Assembly: GCA_022829145.1 (NCBI GenBank)
Contig: CM040743.1
Span: 5,977,646-6,041,645, forward strand
Origin: Albula goreensis
Taxonomy: Eukaryota; Chordata; Actinopteri; Albuliformes; Albulidae
Length of the DNA: 64,000 nt
Reading direction: 5' to 3'
Shown here: positions 1 through 17,615 of the stretch, in pieces
How the letters are laid out: each line of letters starts with the position of its first letter
Position numbering within the stretch: position 1 is the stretch's first letter
The notes under the pieces: model-generated
The model's input: the letters and a program-made list of their open reading frames with translations, nothing else
What the model was told of the DNA's origin: nothing
The model's database searches: none
Translations under genes and position numbers: made by a program

Positions 1-3320
<3,320 letters not shown>

Positions 3321-3650
3321 TGAGGGCCTGCCTGGAGAGGGGCCGGCCGGCCGGCGGTAACTTTCCACTAACTCCACTACCAAGACTCCTCCCCCACCCC
3401 CTGCACCCCTCACCCCCACCGCGGGAGCTAACACTCCACCCTGCATGCAGAACAGTGGCACGTGCCCGCACGGACAAGCTAACCGCTAACCCATCCCCAC
3501 CGCACCCAGCAATCTCCCCCCCACCCTTCCCGTCCCCCTGTCCAGTCACACCGCGATCTCCATCACGTCATTCTCACCTTCGTCGCCGCTGTCAGTCTGT
3601 CTTGTCCATCCTACTCCAACTCCACCAAGGCCCCCCCTCGATCCAGGCCT

Positions 3651-3669
3651 TGACCTCTGACCTTTGACG
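3651..3669 (-). promoter_or_regulatory. DR1-type nuclear-receptor half-site array
   Basis: TGACCT-C-TGACCT-T-TGACG: three half-sites in a row with 1-bp spacers. On the minus strand these read as AGGTCA repeats, the DR1 arrangement bound by RXR, HNF4 and COUP-TF receptors. The third site is imperfect. It lies in the 3'UTR-like stretch after the 3191-3311 exon. Occupancy is unknown. Confidence 0.35.
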
Positions 3670-4669
3670 GTGCAAAGACTCCTATTCGCTCTTACGGCCT
3701 CCGGTGGAGGACTGTGGGTGGACACGTGTGCCTCTCACCGCCTGCCTCCCCAAATCATGGCTCTTCTGTGGCCTCCTCCTCTGCCCAGCCCAGATCCAAT
3801 CAACCTTGTGTCTAAGGCCAGCAGTGGGGAACTATTGTGGGCTTTTTTTTTTTTTTTTTGTTGTTGCTTTGCAAAAACCATCTCATTACTTTAAATGTGC
3901 CTTTGTAAAAATGTGCTCAGAAATGGTTTTATGCTGTTTTTTCTTTTCTGTCTGGGAATGGTAAAAAAAAAAATAATAAAAACAAATCATTGTAATTGTT
4001 TGGGTCTCTTGCAAATGAGAAATAATTTGACAAAAAATGCTTTTATGAGCTGTAATCTCACGGTAATCTTGATTCAAGAAGCCATTTCGGGGAAATTCTA
4101 ATTACTTTGCTAAGGTGATTTGTTTTCTTCTGTAACACATTCAAAATAGCACAATTTCTCCTTATTCATCTGATTCCCTGGGTCCTCTGTTGATTTGTTT
4201 TTTTTCTTTTTATTTGTTTTTTAATCAGCATTGTTTCAAAAATGAAATCATAAATGGATCCAATATTTGGAGCACATTTTTCAAAATGCTTTGGAATCAC
4301 TGTCTTTATTTTTTCTTGTCTGTTTCATATATTTATACTTCAGTGTAATTCTTCAGTTACATCTGTAATGTAAAATACAAATCTATTTTTGCTTCCATTT
4401 TTTACCCATTGACCTGCTCTCAGACATTTCCACATCAGTACATAAATGTGTGAAAATATTTGTACCTATTTTTAGAAAATGATATCAAAACATACAACTT
4501 TGTAGCTTTGTAAACAGGATTTTTAGGCTTGATGTATGTGCGTATTTTTCTCTGTCGTGGGGTTTGAATGTTAAATGATAATTTGTGCTCTAATGTTCAC
4601 AGTTTCAGTGTATGGGAAAAGCTTAACTGAATCTTGACATCTAACTTTTTAATAGCTCCCCAAAAATCT

Positions 4670-4675
4670 AATAAA
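4670..4675 (+). terminator. canonical poly(A) signal inside PARD3 intron
   Basis: AATAAA followed after about 35 bases by a T- and GT-rich element. It lies 1.36 kb after the exon 3191-3311 and could end a truncated PARD3 transcript. Chance occurrence in AT-rich DNA is the alternative. Confidence 0.35.
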
Positions 4676-4789
4676 ATTCATGGTGATGTTTGCATTTTGC
4701 ACTTGACATTTTGTGTTGTATTTCCATTTGCAGGTTAATGTTTTTTTTTTTTTGTCACAGTGGCATAGTTTTCAAAATCGGTATAATTT

Positions 4790-4874
4790 AGGTATAAATT
4801 CTGACTTTCGTCGGAAATCGACTTACGACAAGTCGTAGGAACGGAACTCGTCCGTAAGTCGAGGACCCCCTGTA
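4790..4874 (-). mobile_element. Tigger/pogo-like DNA transposon end (MITE fragment)
   Basis: The segment carries repeated CGACTTACG/CGTAAGTCG motifs and ends in GTAAGTCGAGGACCCCCTGT, the terminal pattern I associate with Tigger/pogo-type (Tc1-mariner superfamily) elements in vertebrate genomes. Only one end is present and there is no coding capacity. A related but different fragment lies at 41878-42160. Confidence 0.5.
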
Positions 4875-6439
4875 TGTTGTTGGAGTGTATTTATTTATTA
4901 GGGTACCTTAAAGCTATGGATCAGTTTACCCAACATTCATTGAATCTGCACACATTTTCCATCATGAAAGGGTGAGCTGCAAAGAGAATAGATAGTGAAG
5001 GCATAGTCTGCCCACAAATAAAATTACTGTTTATTTTTTTTTATGTATTTTTTTTTTTTTTTTTGCCATGTTTGTCCTAACCTAATACTGAGAAACTGCC
5101 TGCGTCCAAATGCTTGCAAGATACCTGGCAGCATAGCCGACTTAGCATTAGCACATGCTAAAAGCAGTTGAAGTAAGTTCATTTCAATGCAGTAGATGTT
5201 CACTTGTCAGCCTTACTGACACACTGAAGCGCCATACTCAGTTTAATAGAATTACACAATTTACTTTTGGGAATGTAACACCCTGGTGTTGACACGACTT
5301 TGAGCTTGCCAAGGTCAGGTGAAGACACTTATTTGCCATTGGTGGTTTACATAGCTGCGAGTCTGCAACCGTGTGAGTGTAATCCGATATCGTTTGCCTG
5401 TAGGGACTGGTGTCTGCAGTATCATGAGCCCTATTACTCCTCTGGACAGGGTTACTTTGGTTTGAGGTGACCAGGGTTGCCACGTGAACCACAAGAAAGT
5501 TAGGGGGTTCAATCTGTGGTGTGGCATTTTGTTTCTGTGCAAAAAAAAGAGCTCAGAGCAGCCATTGAGTTGCAGTCAACATAGTTTGGCAACGTCAGCC
5601 ATTGATGTAAGGCATAGCTGAGTTTCTCTGACATGGAACCAGAAAGCAAAACACAGAGAGAGCAGAGATAGCACTCTAGATATTGTTCTCTTTCCTTGAA
5701 ACGGCGCAGGCTACAGGTCTAGGAAAAACACAAAAATAGAACTCCATTCCCGAAATCCAAACACACTCAAGAGAGGGGTCTCGCTTTCAGTCAAAACAAA
5801 TGTTTTATGTAAGCCCTTGCCTGGTCCAAGAAGTGTTGAAATGTTGACTCGGTGCATAAACGGTTATTGCAGGCCTTATGCTTTTTCTAATTTTATTTAT
5901 TTATTTTCTTTGGGTAGTTGTGCCAAATGGCCACTGAAGTATGCCCCGGCCCGCGCAGAATGTCGTCTTTGTTCGGGCTGTCTCATAGCTGGGGTTCTGG
6001 AACCTTCCGCAGCGTTCTCTGAGAAATGTAAATCTGTCACACCGACGTGCTAGTTTATGCTTTCTGCTTTGAGGGGAAAAAAGGACGTGTTTGCTATTCT
6101 TGGTGAATATTGTGCCCCACTTGAATGGGTCCGGGTGTGTATGTGTACATTGTGGCTACACCGGCTTAAAAATAAGGCCCATTCTCTCGGGAGGTCTGCG
6201 CGTTTTGTGGGCCTTGTCAAACAGACGAGAAACATGCAGTTTCACGGCGTGTGGGGTTATATTTTTTTGGGGTCCTCTGTTTTGATTGTATTGCCGTGAA
6301 AAGAGATTTTCATAGGCCCATTGCAGAGCATACAACAGCTGTGGGTGACTGTGTTCCTGGGGGCCAATGTGTGAAAGGTTTTTTTATATTTCACAGACAT
6401 AAAACTACACAAATAACCTACATGACGCATCTACATCTA

Positions 6440-6620
6440 GAATAGCAGAGTGAAATGTGTGGTGGAATCTTAATTGGATTTGAAGCAGAACATTCTCTCA
6501 ATCCCCACCAGAAATATTACACTGTTTTAATTGGGCAATGACTAATTAACTTCACGTTTTTAATCACTTAGGTATGATAAGACAAGAGAAGTCGACTGCA
6601 GACGCATGCCGCTGGATCAA
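6440..6620. promoter_or_regulatory. candidate intronic conserved non-coding element
   Basis: A complex, non-repetitive AT-rich block with homeodomain-type cores (TTAATTGG, TTTTAATTGGG, GACTAATTAAC) packed within about 90 bases, followed by a less AT-rich stretch with GTCGAC and GCATGC. This composition is typical of vertebrate developmental enhancers. The call is inference only; conservation was not tested. Confidence 0.25.
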
Positions 6621-7975
6621 CAACTTTCTTTTATCTGACTCTCCCCAAACAGAGTGCCTGTGAACTCAGCAGTTTGACACACTTTTTCCCCATATTTCCA
6701 CTGCACCTTTTTGGTGCTTAATTGTCCTCCCATATTTACGGGCAGGGTACGATTTAGGGCCCAGTTTTGTACCCAAGGACCAGTGGCTTATGGGTTCTGA
6801 GGTAGGCTCCCATATCTGAGCAAAGGGACATGATGTAGCAGACAATGTTCGTTTTCTGGAGGATAATGTTAAAGTAGCAGCACACACATACGTTGGGGAA
6901 GGGACGTAAAATGGCGTGCGCCCTGCACCAATTCTGAGGCATAAGTGGTGGTTTGCCACATCATGGGTGAGGTGACATTATGTGCTAATATCCTAGCACG
7001 CTGATATTATGCGGTGCACCACATTCTTGTTTAGGGAAGGTGCTTGTCTTCAGCACCGTTGTTTGGAGACTGTCATATTCTGTGGTAGACCGTGCTAATA
7101 TTTTGGGAAGCTGATACTCTTAGTGAAGGTGTCTGATCCTTGTTTTGAAAAGGTGATTCGGCATGGTGCGTTTGGTCGGTGCACGTATTTTATTTGGGGG
7201 ATATTATTTTGATATGGTGCGGTAGACCACACTGGAAGCAGACAGACGGCCATAGGACTGGAAGGCCCTAGCTTGGTGGCTTGGTGAATTAGCCTGTGTG
7301 AAACCTGGAAGGAATTACCGTCCAACTGAGCTTTCCTTCCAGCTCCGAAAACCTGCGTCTCTGTGAACGTTCAAAGTCCATTAACGGGAAAATCGGATCC
7401 ACATGACTGTTCGTAGAGGGCGGCTAGCTTTGTGATCGGAGAACTGCATTGTTTTGCGGGGGAAGGGGGGCGTTGGATGAATACACAGTTGACCCTGTCT
7501 ATTATTATTATTGGCTTAGGTCCCCGCTTTGATATTTCTTATGTCTGGGATTCTTAAGAAGGTCCTGGTCTTGTATTTTCTTAAATCTCTACAGAAAATG
7601 AATCTGGCCTCTGTCAAACAATTTTTCCTCCTCTTCATTTTCATGCATTTATTTTTTATTTTTTTTGTTGTAGATGAAAGTAAGAACTGTCTCAAGGCTG
7701 CCGTATTTGCATCGCTGCCTGTGTTTCTGTGACCCTCACTTTAATTCCGACCTCATTCCCAAAGCAATCCCCTCCTCCAGCTCTTAAATACAGTTTCTGA
7801 ACATTTATGCCATGCCTTGTCTAATGGGATTTAAAAGTGAAATATTCAGGTTTCAGAGAGTGCCCTATTCTGTCAGGACTGCTAGCAATCGGATTCTGGC
7901 TTTTGTAGCTACTTGGCCACGCCCTCCCTGTGGGCTACTTCCTGTCTCCATGGCTTGGCATCACCACCCTCTGAT

Positions 7976-8152
7976 GCATTACATTACAGTCATTTAGCTG
8001 ATGCTCTTATAGCTGATTGGGCTACCCAAGGGCCAGTCCCCACTGGGAGCAATGTTGGGTTAAGGAGCTTTGCTGAAGGGGCCAATAGCAACGGTGTTCT
8101 GTGGCTGGACTGGGGCTTGAACCACCAACCTCAGGGGTGCTAGTCATGTACC
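7976..8152 (-). mobile_element. tRNA-derived fish SINE, minus orientation
   Basis: Read on the + strand it starts with the conserved tail CATTACAGTCATTTAGCTGA and ends with GAACCACCAACCTCAGG. On the minus strand that end reads as a tRNA-like head with a B-box-like GGTTCAAGCC. The copy has lost part of the usual tail motif. It shares tail and head wording with the copies at 18135 and 22876, which makes a dispersed family clear. Confidence 0.65.
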
Positions 8153-10253
8153 AACACACACACAAAAGTAAAATGGGAATTGCAGGTTAACAAGGGAGAT
8201 GCATTTTGGTCATTGTGCTGACAAGGGGGATGGCATCGCTCCTCAAATCGCCTACTGCATATTCCCATTTTTGTGAGTTTCTTCCTGTGTGTGAACAGTT
8301 TCATATTCCTCCCCTTTTTTCCCCAAAAACTCACTTGTTATTTTTGTATTGTGTCTTTTTCCTTTTTGTTTTTCTTCTCCCAAACGTGACACAGGAAATG
8401 TCACGCTGATTTTCATCACAGCCTGGGAGATTATGCGCAATTACTTTGATGCGTCAAACAGGTTGTTTGTTTTCAGAGATGGGAAGAATAGGGTGCTTTG
8501 ATTTATAAAGTGAGTCACTGCTCTGCCATAGCTCTGCTAATGCGACCTGTCGAATCCACGTCATCCACCACGGCGAAATCACGTGCGATCTCGTTTATTA
8601 TCGGCATATGAGACAGTAATGGAGATGTGCTGAAATGAGCGGTTGCATTTTGTGCGGAAATATTGAATCTTCGGTTTCGGAGATATGCTACGCCATCACA
8701 CTGTGCTCGTGCTTCTGCAGCGCTGTAGGAGCCGGTAATCAACCTTTCACAGAGTGAATGTGGCGCGTTTTCTGACACTTTTAAACTGAATGCTTAAGTC
8801 CCTCTGAAAAAGGGGAACCCATGAAAACTATTACATAGTACTCCATTTAGAGATGTCACAGTCACCTGTTCGAAAAAGGTAATGGAATTTATTCTGCTTT
8901 GGAAAGAATGAATCCCTAAAAATTTTTTGAATAGTATTAAAAATTGACATTTTATAAACGATTTGCCTTACAGTTTCAATTTTTGTTTTTGATGTGAGAA
9001 ATTCCCAGCAAAATTATGATAATGATTGTAATTCAGTTATTCAGATGATAGGCCGGGAGATGGGGTGGACGGGGATGGACATGGATCCGCATTTTTGCAG
9101 GTTTTTGTGTCTCCATGGCAACGTGGGGCCAGGCAGGAAATGCCAGCACAAATCAAAAGGCTGCTCATTGGCTGTGATGTGGATGACTATGAGCTCTTCT
9201 GACAAATGGAATTGCTTTGCTGTGTAAGCACCTCCCATCACTGGTGCAGCAAATCAGTAAGGGGGTGCGGGGGGGTGGACTTTCAGTCGCTGATTTTTCC
9301 AGGAAGAGTCTGTGCAAAACTCACAACTGAGAAAGGAGATTTTTTTTTTTTTTTTTATTGTACATTAAAATTGTAAACTGTCAATAAAAATATCAGAAGA
9401 AATTAGCCATATTTCTTTTTACGAAATGTGGATATACTCTTCCCCTACTCTTTGTTTGTTGTCATTAAAAAATGAATGTTGTATGTTGTGATTTGTGAAC
9501 AAAATGTTTTGGAGACTGGCTGTGATGACTCTGTAGTCGCTGTGGACACACTGATCCATGTCTTTACAGTGTGTGGAGGGGTGTTCTGTCGTTTGCCTTA
9601 TTAATACCTAACAAATATTGACCTTAATTAATACCTAACAACAAAGTCTTTCAAAAACCTTGCATCTCCTCATCTTTCCATTAATGGGGCTAATACGTTA
9701 GGAGAACATTTGGCTAAAAAACCCTTTTCAGCAGAACCCTTTGGCTAAAAAACGTTGTTTAAAAAACATCATAAATGTTCATAAAGCATCTCAGAGTAGG
9801 AGAGCTGATCTCAGACCAGCTCTCCCTCGTCCATATCCTAACCATAGCTATTATGAGCTGAAATGCAGAGAGCTTCTTGCTGTGAGACCCTTTATGAACA
9901 AAAAAAATGGGCCCTTGTGGACAAAACTGTAATGTATATACTGTATTGGTTAGATGATGTTTTATTCTCTTGTCCTGAAAAAAAAACTTTTTGGAGATAC
10001 AAGGTTTTTTTTTATGGCACCAGTGAAATTTTAACCATATTTCCCACTAAATCACCTCCTCCCACGTCTCCACATCCCAGAGGATGAAATATTAACCTGC
10101 ATTTGCTACTAAATCTCCACCTTCACCGACATCTTCATATCCGGGCCGAGGGAAGCTTAGGTGAGTGTGATGATGCGGAGAGGGAGGTGGGGTGGCCAGG
10201 GCCGGGGGGGTAAGTATCCCATGATCCTCTCTGTTTCCTGTGAGTGATGGTGA

Positions 10254-10787
<534 letters not shown>

Positions 10788-10790
<3 letters not shown>

Positions 10791-11005
10791 TGCTCTCCCT
10801 GTTTTTTCTCTTTTTCCCCCATCCCTTTCTCTCTCACTCCCTTCTCCCTCCCTCGGTCTCTCGTCCACTCTTTGTCCTGCCCTCTGTTGCCCCCAGGCTG
10901 TTTCCTCTCTCCCACTCTCTTGTCTCTGCCCTTTCTTTCTTTCCCTCTATCCCCCTCCTGCTCTCTGCCTCTCTCTCCCTCATTCCCTCTCTCCCTATCG
11001 CTGTA
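10788..11005 (+). repeat. long polypyrimidine tract ending in an AG acceptor-like site
   Basis: About 215 bases of almost pure C/T sequence follow directly after the TG repeats and end in CGCTGTAG/GAGACC at about 11001-11007. A TG tract next to a polypyrimidine tract and AG is the layout of a regulated 3' splice site (as in CFTR exon 9). No obvious exon follows. Confidence 0.6.
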
Positions 11006-11162
11006 GGAGACCTTGTGGTGAAACATGTATGCTGGCTGAATGCACAGACTGATATTCTCCAGCCGCCGGTTTTATTGATGGGATAAAGTAAAATGAAAAA
11101 ACCTTTTTAATGTCAGCTATTTATATATTTCTTGGAGTGAAAGCTTATCCTAGATTAACATT

Positions 11163-11310
11163 CTTTGCACGGTTTCAGAACATTTATTTATTTTATTGGC
11201 TAAGCTGTCACCTTCTTCCAGAGCGGCTTGCATTCATCAAGTTTACTTTTGAGAAAGTGTTCATTTATCCAGCGCCAGGCTTGTGTCTCTGCTCAAGGAC
11301 ACAGAAACAA
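11163..11310 (-). mobile_element. old tRNA-derived SINE fragment, minus orientation
   Basis: Degenerate copy recognisable by CCAGAGCGGCTTGCATTCAT, CATTTATCCAGC and CTGCTCAAGGACAC in order. These are the reverse-orientation tail and body words of a common teleost SINE. It is diverged; limits are approximate. Confidence 0.45.
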
Positions 11311-11376
11311 ATGAAATCTGTCAATTTACTACTAATAATAATAACTTCAGCACTGATGGTAATGATATTATGGGAG

Positions 11377-11470
11377 GTATTGCAGTGTAATGGTGAAATC
11401 TGAGGTTGCGGGTTCGATGCCCTTTTGGGACACTGCCATTGCCCACATAAAAGCCCACTGCAGCTAGACT
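11377..11470 (+). mobile_element. tRNA-derived SINE head fragment
   Basis: Contains GCAGTGTAATGGTGAAATC (A-box-like region) and GGTTGCGGGTTCGATGCCC with a good RNA polymerase III B box (GGTTCGATGCC), followed by GGGACACTGCCATTG, the body word of the same fish SINE family. The tail is missing. Confidence 0.55.
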
Positions 11471-14400
11471 TGCTTCCTGATTCTACTCAAAATGATATGC
11501 AGAACAGAAGCAGAGAATGGTGACACAGTTCAGAGAATTAAGTGGGGAAAGTGCTCATTAATAATTGCTAATTTGCTCAGTAATTACTAAATTGCACATA
11601 TGCATTGCATATTTGATATGGGTTGCTCATCTTTTAATTGTTATCGTTTGCACCTCTCCACCATCTTGATCACAGTTCATAGGGATCATCCATAAACATT
11701 TTTTATTTAGTAATAAAATACATTTAATTTACTTTTGCCCTTTCCTGGATTTTACTTTGCAGGCGACCGAGAAGTACAAATTTCACATAAATGAAGAAAA
11801 ATACATAAATGAAAAAACATATTACATATGAAATACATTCATACATAGCAACATAAATTTCATATACCTTTGTCTGGAAAAAAGTACCCAACCCAGGTCT
11901 TAAGGTAATGCAGTGGAATTCATTACTCAGTTTTCTCTTATAAACAGTTTGTTTATGCATACTGCTGTCTGTTCGTTTCCCCTCCGTCCCTGTTAAAGGA
12001 TGTTTGAGGAAACAGGAGGAATTTGCAGTGTTTTGTGACGGTGAATCCAGATTTACTGATGATTAAGTGTGGTGCTTTTGCACCTGTGCATTTGCTCACA
12101 GCTTCCTGTTTGATCGTATCTGATCCACAGCAGCTGTGCTGGAGGTCCGTACGCACGACCTGAAGTCTGTGAACGGATCCTCCACCAAACTTCCTATGAC
12201 CTTCTTTGTGTCTTGTCCTTCTAAATGTTAGAAAATATGAAAAAAAGACACCACGTTACTGAAGAGAGAGCAAAAATAAACATTTCCTCTATTTTGGTTT
12301 TTGATCATTTTAATGAAGTGTGGGAACATCTTTTTTTTCCATCTTTATACCTTCATGTTTCTATAAGGAGGTTTTTTTTAGTTTTTATCGTTTTCTTTAA
12401 AATTTAGTGATGTGTTTTCCAGAACAGGACTATGAAGGCTGGAGGGAGAGTTAATGTGATCTGGTTGTACAATCTGGAAGCACTGCGTACAGATGGTGTT
12501 GAGGAGTGTTTTTTTCTCGCCGTAACACTTCTGTAGCGGTGACTCATTCTCCTAAAATGACCTACAGTATAAACAGTACTTTTAAAATGTACTTGTGTAT
12601 GAATGAAGACTAAGGGCCTTTTTTTTAACAGCTCATCTACACTCTTGAAAGAGATGAGTGAGTGCTCTGTGTTTGAACCTAATCGGGGACTTTCTGTGCG
12701 CGTTAGCGTGATACTTTAGACAAAGTAAGACAAGTCATGATGTGAAAGCCCAGTAGATCCCAGAGCTTGTGTGAGCGACTTTCTTCACTCAGATGTGCTC
12801 ACTTTCTGACTCTTCCCAATGTAACTACATGCACAATTCTTACTAACAACGAAAACTAGATTCTATGAACCCCATGATGGACGGAACTCTAAGGAGCCGA
12901 TGATCCTTCATTTATTTGAATCAATCAAAAGATTGTGTCTTCCACTGGAAAAAAAATCCCAACATAAAAATTCACTTCATATGCTATCTCCATCCATTTC
13001 ATTCTCCCATTGCTAGTGTTTTCCTTTTTCTCTGTTTTTATTGTATTTATTCCGTCCTTGCTGGTCTGTTTTTTGTTTTTCTTTAACGTGGCTAGAGTTT
13101 GATTCACATCTCTAAATAAATGATGTGTAGAAATGCAGTGTTGGGAGGCCGGCTCTCGTATCAGTTTTATTGCAAGGAATCCATTCAGTTGTGAGATTCC
13201 ATTGTGTAAAATTTCCATTGTCCACAATATCGCCTCTTGGGACTGTGGACTGTGAGCTGAACCAAACCACATACTGCTGCTTTTAGAACAAAACCATTTA
13301 GAATACTTCATTTTTTTGTTACCTGGAGTCAGTATTTTAATGTTAAAATAATTCAGACATCAGATATTATTGAATTTTTTTTTTTTTTTTTTTTTTTTTA
13401 CCCAGCTGTTTGGGTAAACCCCCTACCTCATCTCAACCCTTATCGCTGCTCTGCCACAGAATACAGGGCGAGTGAACTTTACATAACCGTGTCATACATT
13501 TTTCATAAGAACCACAAGAACGGCACAGGGGCTAAAACCTTGAGAGCCCAAACCGCTCTTTGCAGAGATGCGTTTCTCAGACTTGCTCCAGGGCTCTTGC
13601 CTAGCGCACATCTCGCATGAGGTCACCTTGAAACTCCGCGGAAAAGTGTGTCTGGCATGTCCACTGAGGTGTGAATGGAATTTCACTCTTAAACAAAGAC
13701 CCCCCTGAATGGGGGCACCGCTGTCCGTGCCATATGTCGCCCAAACGGCGGCCTTTGCTTTCACAATGGGCCCTTTCACCCGACAAGCCATTTTAGGTGT
13801 TCGGCTGGAGCGGTCGGGTCAACCAGAAGGACGAGATAATTAAACCTCGATTGTGATGAGGGAGGGAGTACGTTACTGTCCGTCCACGGTAAACGCCCTT
13901 TCATTGTTTCCTTATTTCTTTGGCGAGAGCTCGGGTAGATGAAAGCAATGGTGGGAGCGTCCACTTTTTACTTTTTACCGCGTTTATGGTGCGCGAGTAA
14001 TGACTTCAATTTTGCCTTTGTTTTGCTTCTTTAATAGTTTTCTCTTTCGTATGGCTCATTGCACCCAAAGGCCACCATGCATGTGACCCTGTCTCGCTCT
14101 GACTCCAGCTAGGTAACCGGACTGTAGATTCAAAGCCTGGAGGGCTGCAGAGTCTATGGGATTTTGTTGTTTCCTTTCAATCAACAACTAATTTCGACCT
14201 TTGCAAGAAAGGTGTGTTTACTTTAATCAATAAACCAAATTTTTTTGCGTTTGTTCCAGCACCTGCTTCTACAAGTGACACCAGTTCAGCTGAAATGCAA
14301 TTGATTATGTTGAGGCTAGTGCTGTTCATTTTGCCTCTCAGATGCACTTAACATGTAAATGTAATCCTGGATAAATAAATCCCTCTGGAACAGCCACTAA

Positions 14401-14697
14401 ACGCCAAGCCCTAAATATAGTCCTTCAGTCCCACAGGAGACCCTTCAATACCCTGAAGGAATTTCAAAAGAATCCATATGAACTTTGAAAGAATCGTCAA
14501 TACTTGGAATGTGTTTGAGTCCAACCAGATGCAGTACTGGATACTCTGTAGTTTAAATGGTGAGCTTAGCTGGGCAGAAATGGCCTGTTCTGGTCATATT
14601 ATGTTCTTATCTTATGTTCTAACCCCAACACTGTGTCCCAGGCTGTATAAACTCCAATATCACAGCTGAGGCTTAGCGATATGAGTGATGGTGTTAA

Positions 14698-15222
<525 letters not shown>

Positions 15223-15784
15223 GGAGGGTTGGCTTTCTCTGGTTCGTCTCTCTCTGTCTCTGGCAATAACATGAAATGGAAAAAGAAAAGAACAAAAAAA
15301 AAAGACACACAGAAACACTCTTTGAGTCTGCTTTGAACTTTGGGGGAAGAAAAAAAAAGATGGAATCCGTATGTTGTTGCTTTACGAGTTTCTTCTTCTC
15401 TTGGGAGTATATGCCCCTCCTCTGCCCCCAGCTCCCCCGCTGTTTGAAAAAGACAGAATCTGTGGAATTGGCCCCTCCATGTCTCAGTGCCTTCTGTGTT
15501 GGGGGGGTCACTGTGGAACCTTCATCCCACCCATGTGTGAGTGTACGATTTTTGGGGTTCCCTTCTCAGCCTCACGCTCTGACAATCACAGGACAGGCCA
15601 GGGCCAGTGGGGTACACTGTGACATTCGATGTGGCTCCAGCTTCAAGGATATGAACTGCACAAAGGTCACATGACTTTACTGTGAGGGGGGTGTCTGTGT
15701 TGTTATGCACTCAGTGCTGTTATGGGCTGGATTGAATGTAGGGATATGCCTATTGTGTGCATGTGTCTTTCTTTCTGTCTGACA

Positions 15785-16057
15785 GTTTGTGTATGTGTGT
15801 TAGTGTCTGGGATGTGTGTGTATGTGTGTGTGTCTGTGTCTGGGATGGGTGGGTGTGTGTGTGTGTTTGTGTGTGTGAGAGAGAGTGTCTCGGAGCCACA
15901 TACGCCTACATATTCGCATACATACACACACATACACACATACACAATTGCATGTACTCACAAACACATGCATACACAAACACACACAATGCACAAGTGC
16001 ACACATTCACTCTCCATGCACCCACCACACAAACATGTACACATATTCACAAAGACA

Positions 16058-16090
<33 letters not shown>
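15785..16090 (+). repeat. TG-rich / CA-rich / TG-rich cryptic simple repeat in the 3'UTR
   Basis: About 105 bases of imperfect TG repeat, then about 165 bases of imperfect CA repeat (with ACAT interruptions), then a clean TG run. Neighbouring blocks are complementary in composition, so the RNA can fold back on itself in many registers. Confidence 0.85.
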
Positions 16091-16092
<2 letters not shown>

Positions 16093-17609
16093 CAGTGCTA
16101 ACAGCCCAAGCTTAGCCCTAGAGCTCACAGCATTGGAACCCCCCCCCCCCACCCCTTTTCTGAGGTCCACCTACATCAGGGCAGCACCGTTTGCCTCTCA
16201 GCTTCCTGGTTGTTGTTGGCGTTTTATTTTTTCCCCGCCCCCTAATCGAGGTAACCCTTTAGTTCTACTTCCACTCACAGTCCCCCAGAGGGGCTGAATT
16301 TGTATAAATGGGGTCAGACTGGGTTATTAATTAATGCTTCTCATGAAAAATTCATGGGCGTTTCGGTCTCCGCAGAGACGAACAGCACAGCTAGGAGCCT
16401 CTCCTGTGCTCCATGTCTGGCCTGCGATTTGTACACAACTGTCTCCTGCTCCAGCCTTCTGGTCAAGCACAGCTGAGATCTTTTTCTCTCCTTTGTGGAC
16501 GAAAAAACGCTAAGCCACAACACAGCGACTGCTGCCTCAGACCGTCTGAGTCCAGATACAGTCTCTGTCCCCTTTATCCTCTCTGTTCCGTAATGAATGG
16601 ATTTTGTAAGAGAGATGAGGGTGTCTTACCAGCGTTTGCTGAGTCACAGCTACGTCCTCCCTTGTGCCCTGTAATACGATGCTCCCAGATCTCTGTGATG
16701 AATCGCGGATCTGTGATCAAATACTTGGGAATGATAAAGCGACATAAAACAAGAAGAGAACGAACACACAAAAAGGGAAAACGGACCTCACTGATGTTTA
16801 ATTCAAATGACTTGTCAGCAGCTTTTCTCTGGATTTTTTATTTAAGACAAAAACGAGCAAGGAACAAAGCTGTTTTGTTTTTGGCATCTACATAATCTCT
16901 CTCTTCTCGCTCTGTCTCTTTCTCTCTCCACCAGCTAGAACGTTTAATTCATCTTTGCTCTGCCGAGCAGACGCTAATGAGGGAAATTGTTTCGCGTCTG
17001 TGAATGGGGAGGATGTGTGACGGTGGCATGGAACTGAGCTCGCGTCGCTGTAGCTGTGCGGCCGAGGGTTCGGTTTCAGCCTCAGCTGTGCCGACATGGT
17101 TCCCGGGGAACTCTGGGAAAAGTTGTGTCGGGACCGCTGGAGTGACGCCCTGCTTTTCCTCTGCTCATCAGCGGCGGGAACGCCGAGGCGTTTGACGTGG
17201 TTAAGTGCCTGAGGTGGCGAAACTGAACAAGGAGAAGCTGAATTTGTTTTTTTGTTTTTTTTTTTTTTTTTGAAGTGGAGACAACCCACATACCGCACGT
17301 TTTATTTTAAAAACACGCAGCCCTTTAAAATGTGTATTTATGCCCCTGTGTGTCTGCCCACTCAGATTTCCCATCATGCTATGTTTTATGGTGTGTAGAG
17401 GACGTGAGCCTGCACAACATGTTACCCGCGTGCGTTTCTATTCCTGTTTTTTTTTTTTTTTTGTCATGGCCTTTATATCTCTGTACCACGGTGTTTAAAT
17501 ACATATGACTAATGTAAGCACAGTGCAATTGGTTTGTAAGTCTGTTTTTTTCATGATGTATTTGAACGAACTGTTATACAGCCGCTTTTCCTGTACATAT
17601 CAAATTTAG

Positions 17610-17615
17610 AATAAA
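17610..17615 (+). terminator. PARD3 poly(A) signal
   Basis: AATAAA within TTTAGAATAAAAGGAAGG, followed by a GT-rich GGGGTGTTC at about 17652-17660. It is the only canonical hexamer noticed between the stop codon and 17640. Cleavage is expected at about 17630-17645. Confidence 0.7.

Noticed and set aside
12925-13311. 128-codon minus-strand frame in the last PARD3 intron
   Set aside because: Lys/Asn-rich and low in complexity in part; no match to transposon or host proteins known to me.
16413-16895. 160-codon + frame
   Set aside because: Lies in the PARD3 3'UTR, has no recognisable domain, and its composition matches its surroundings.
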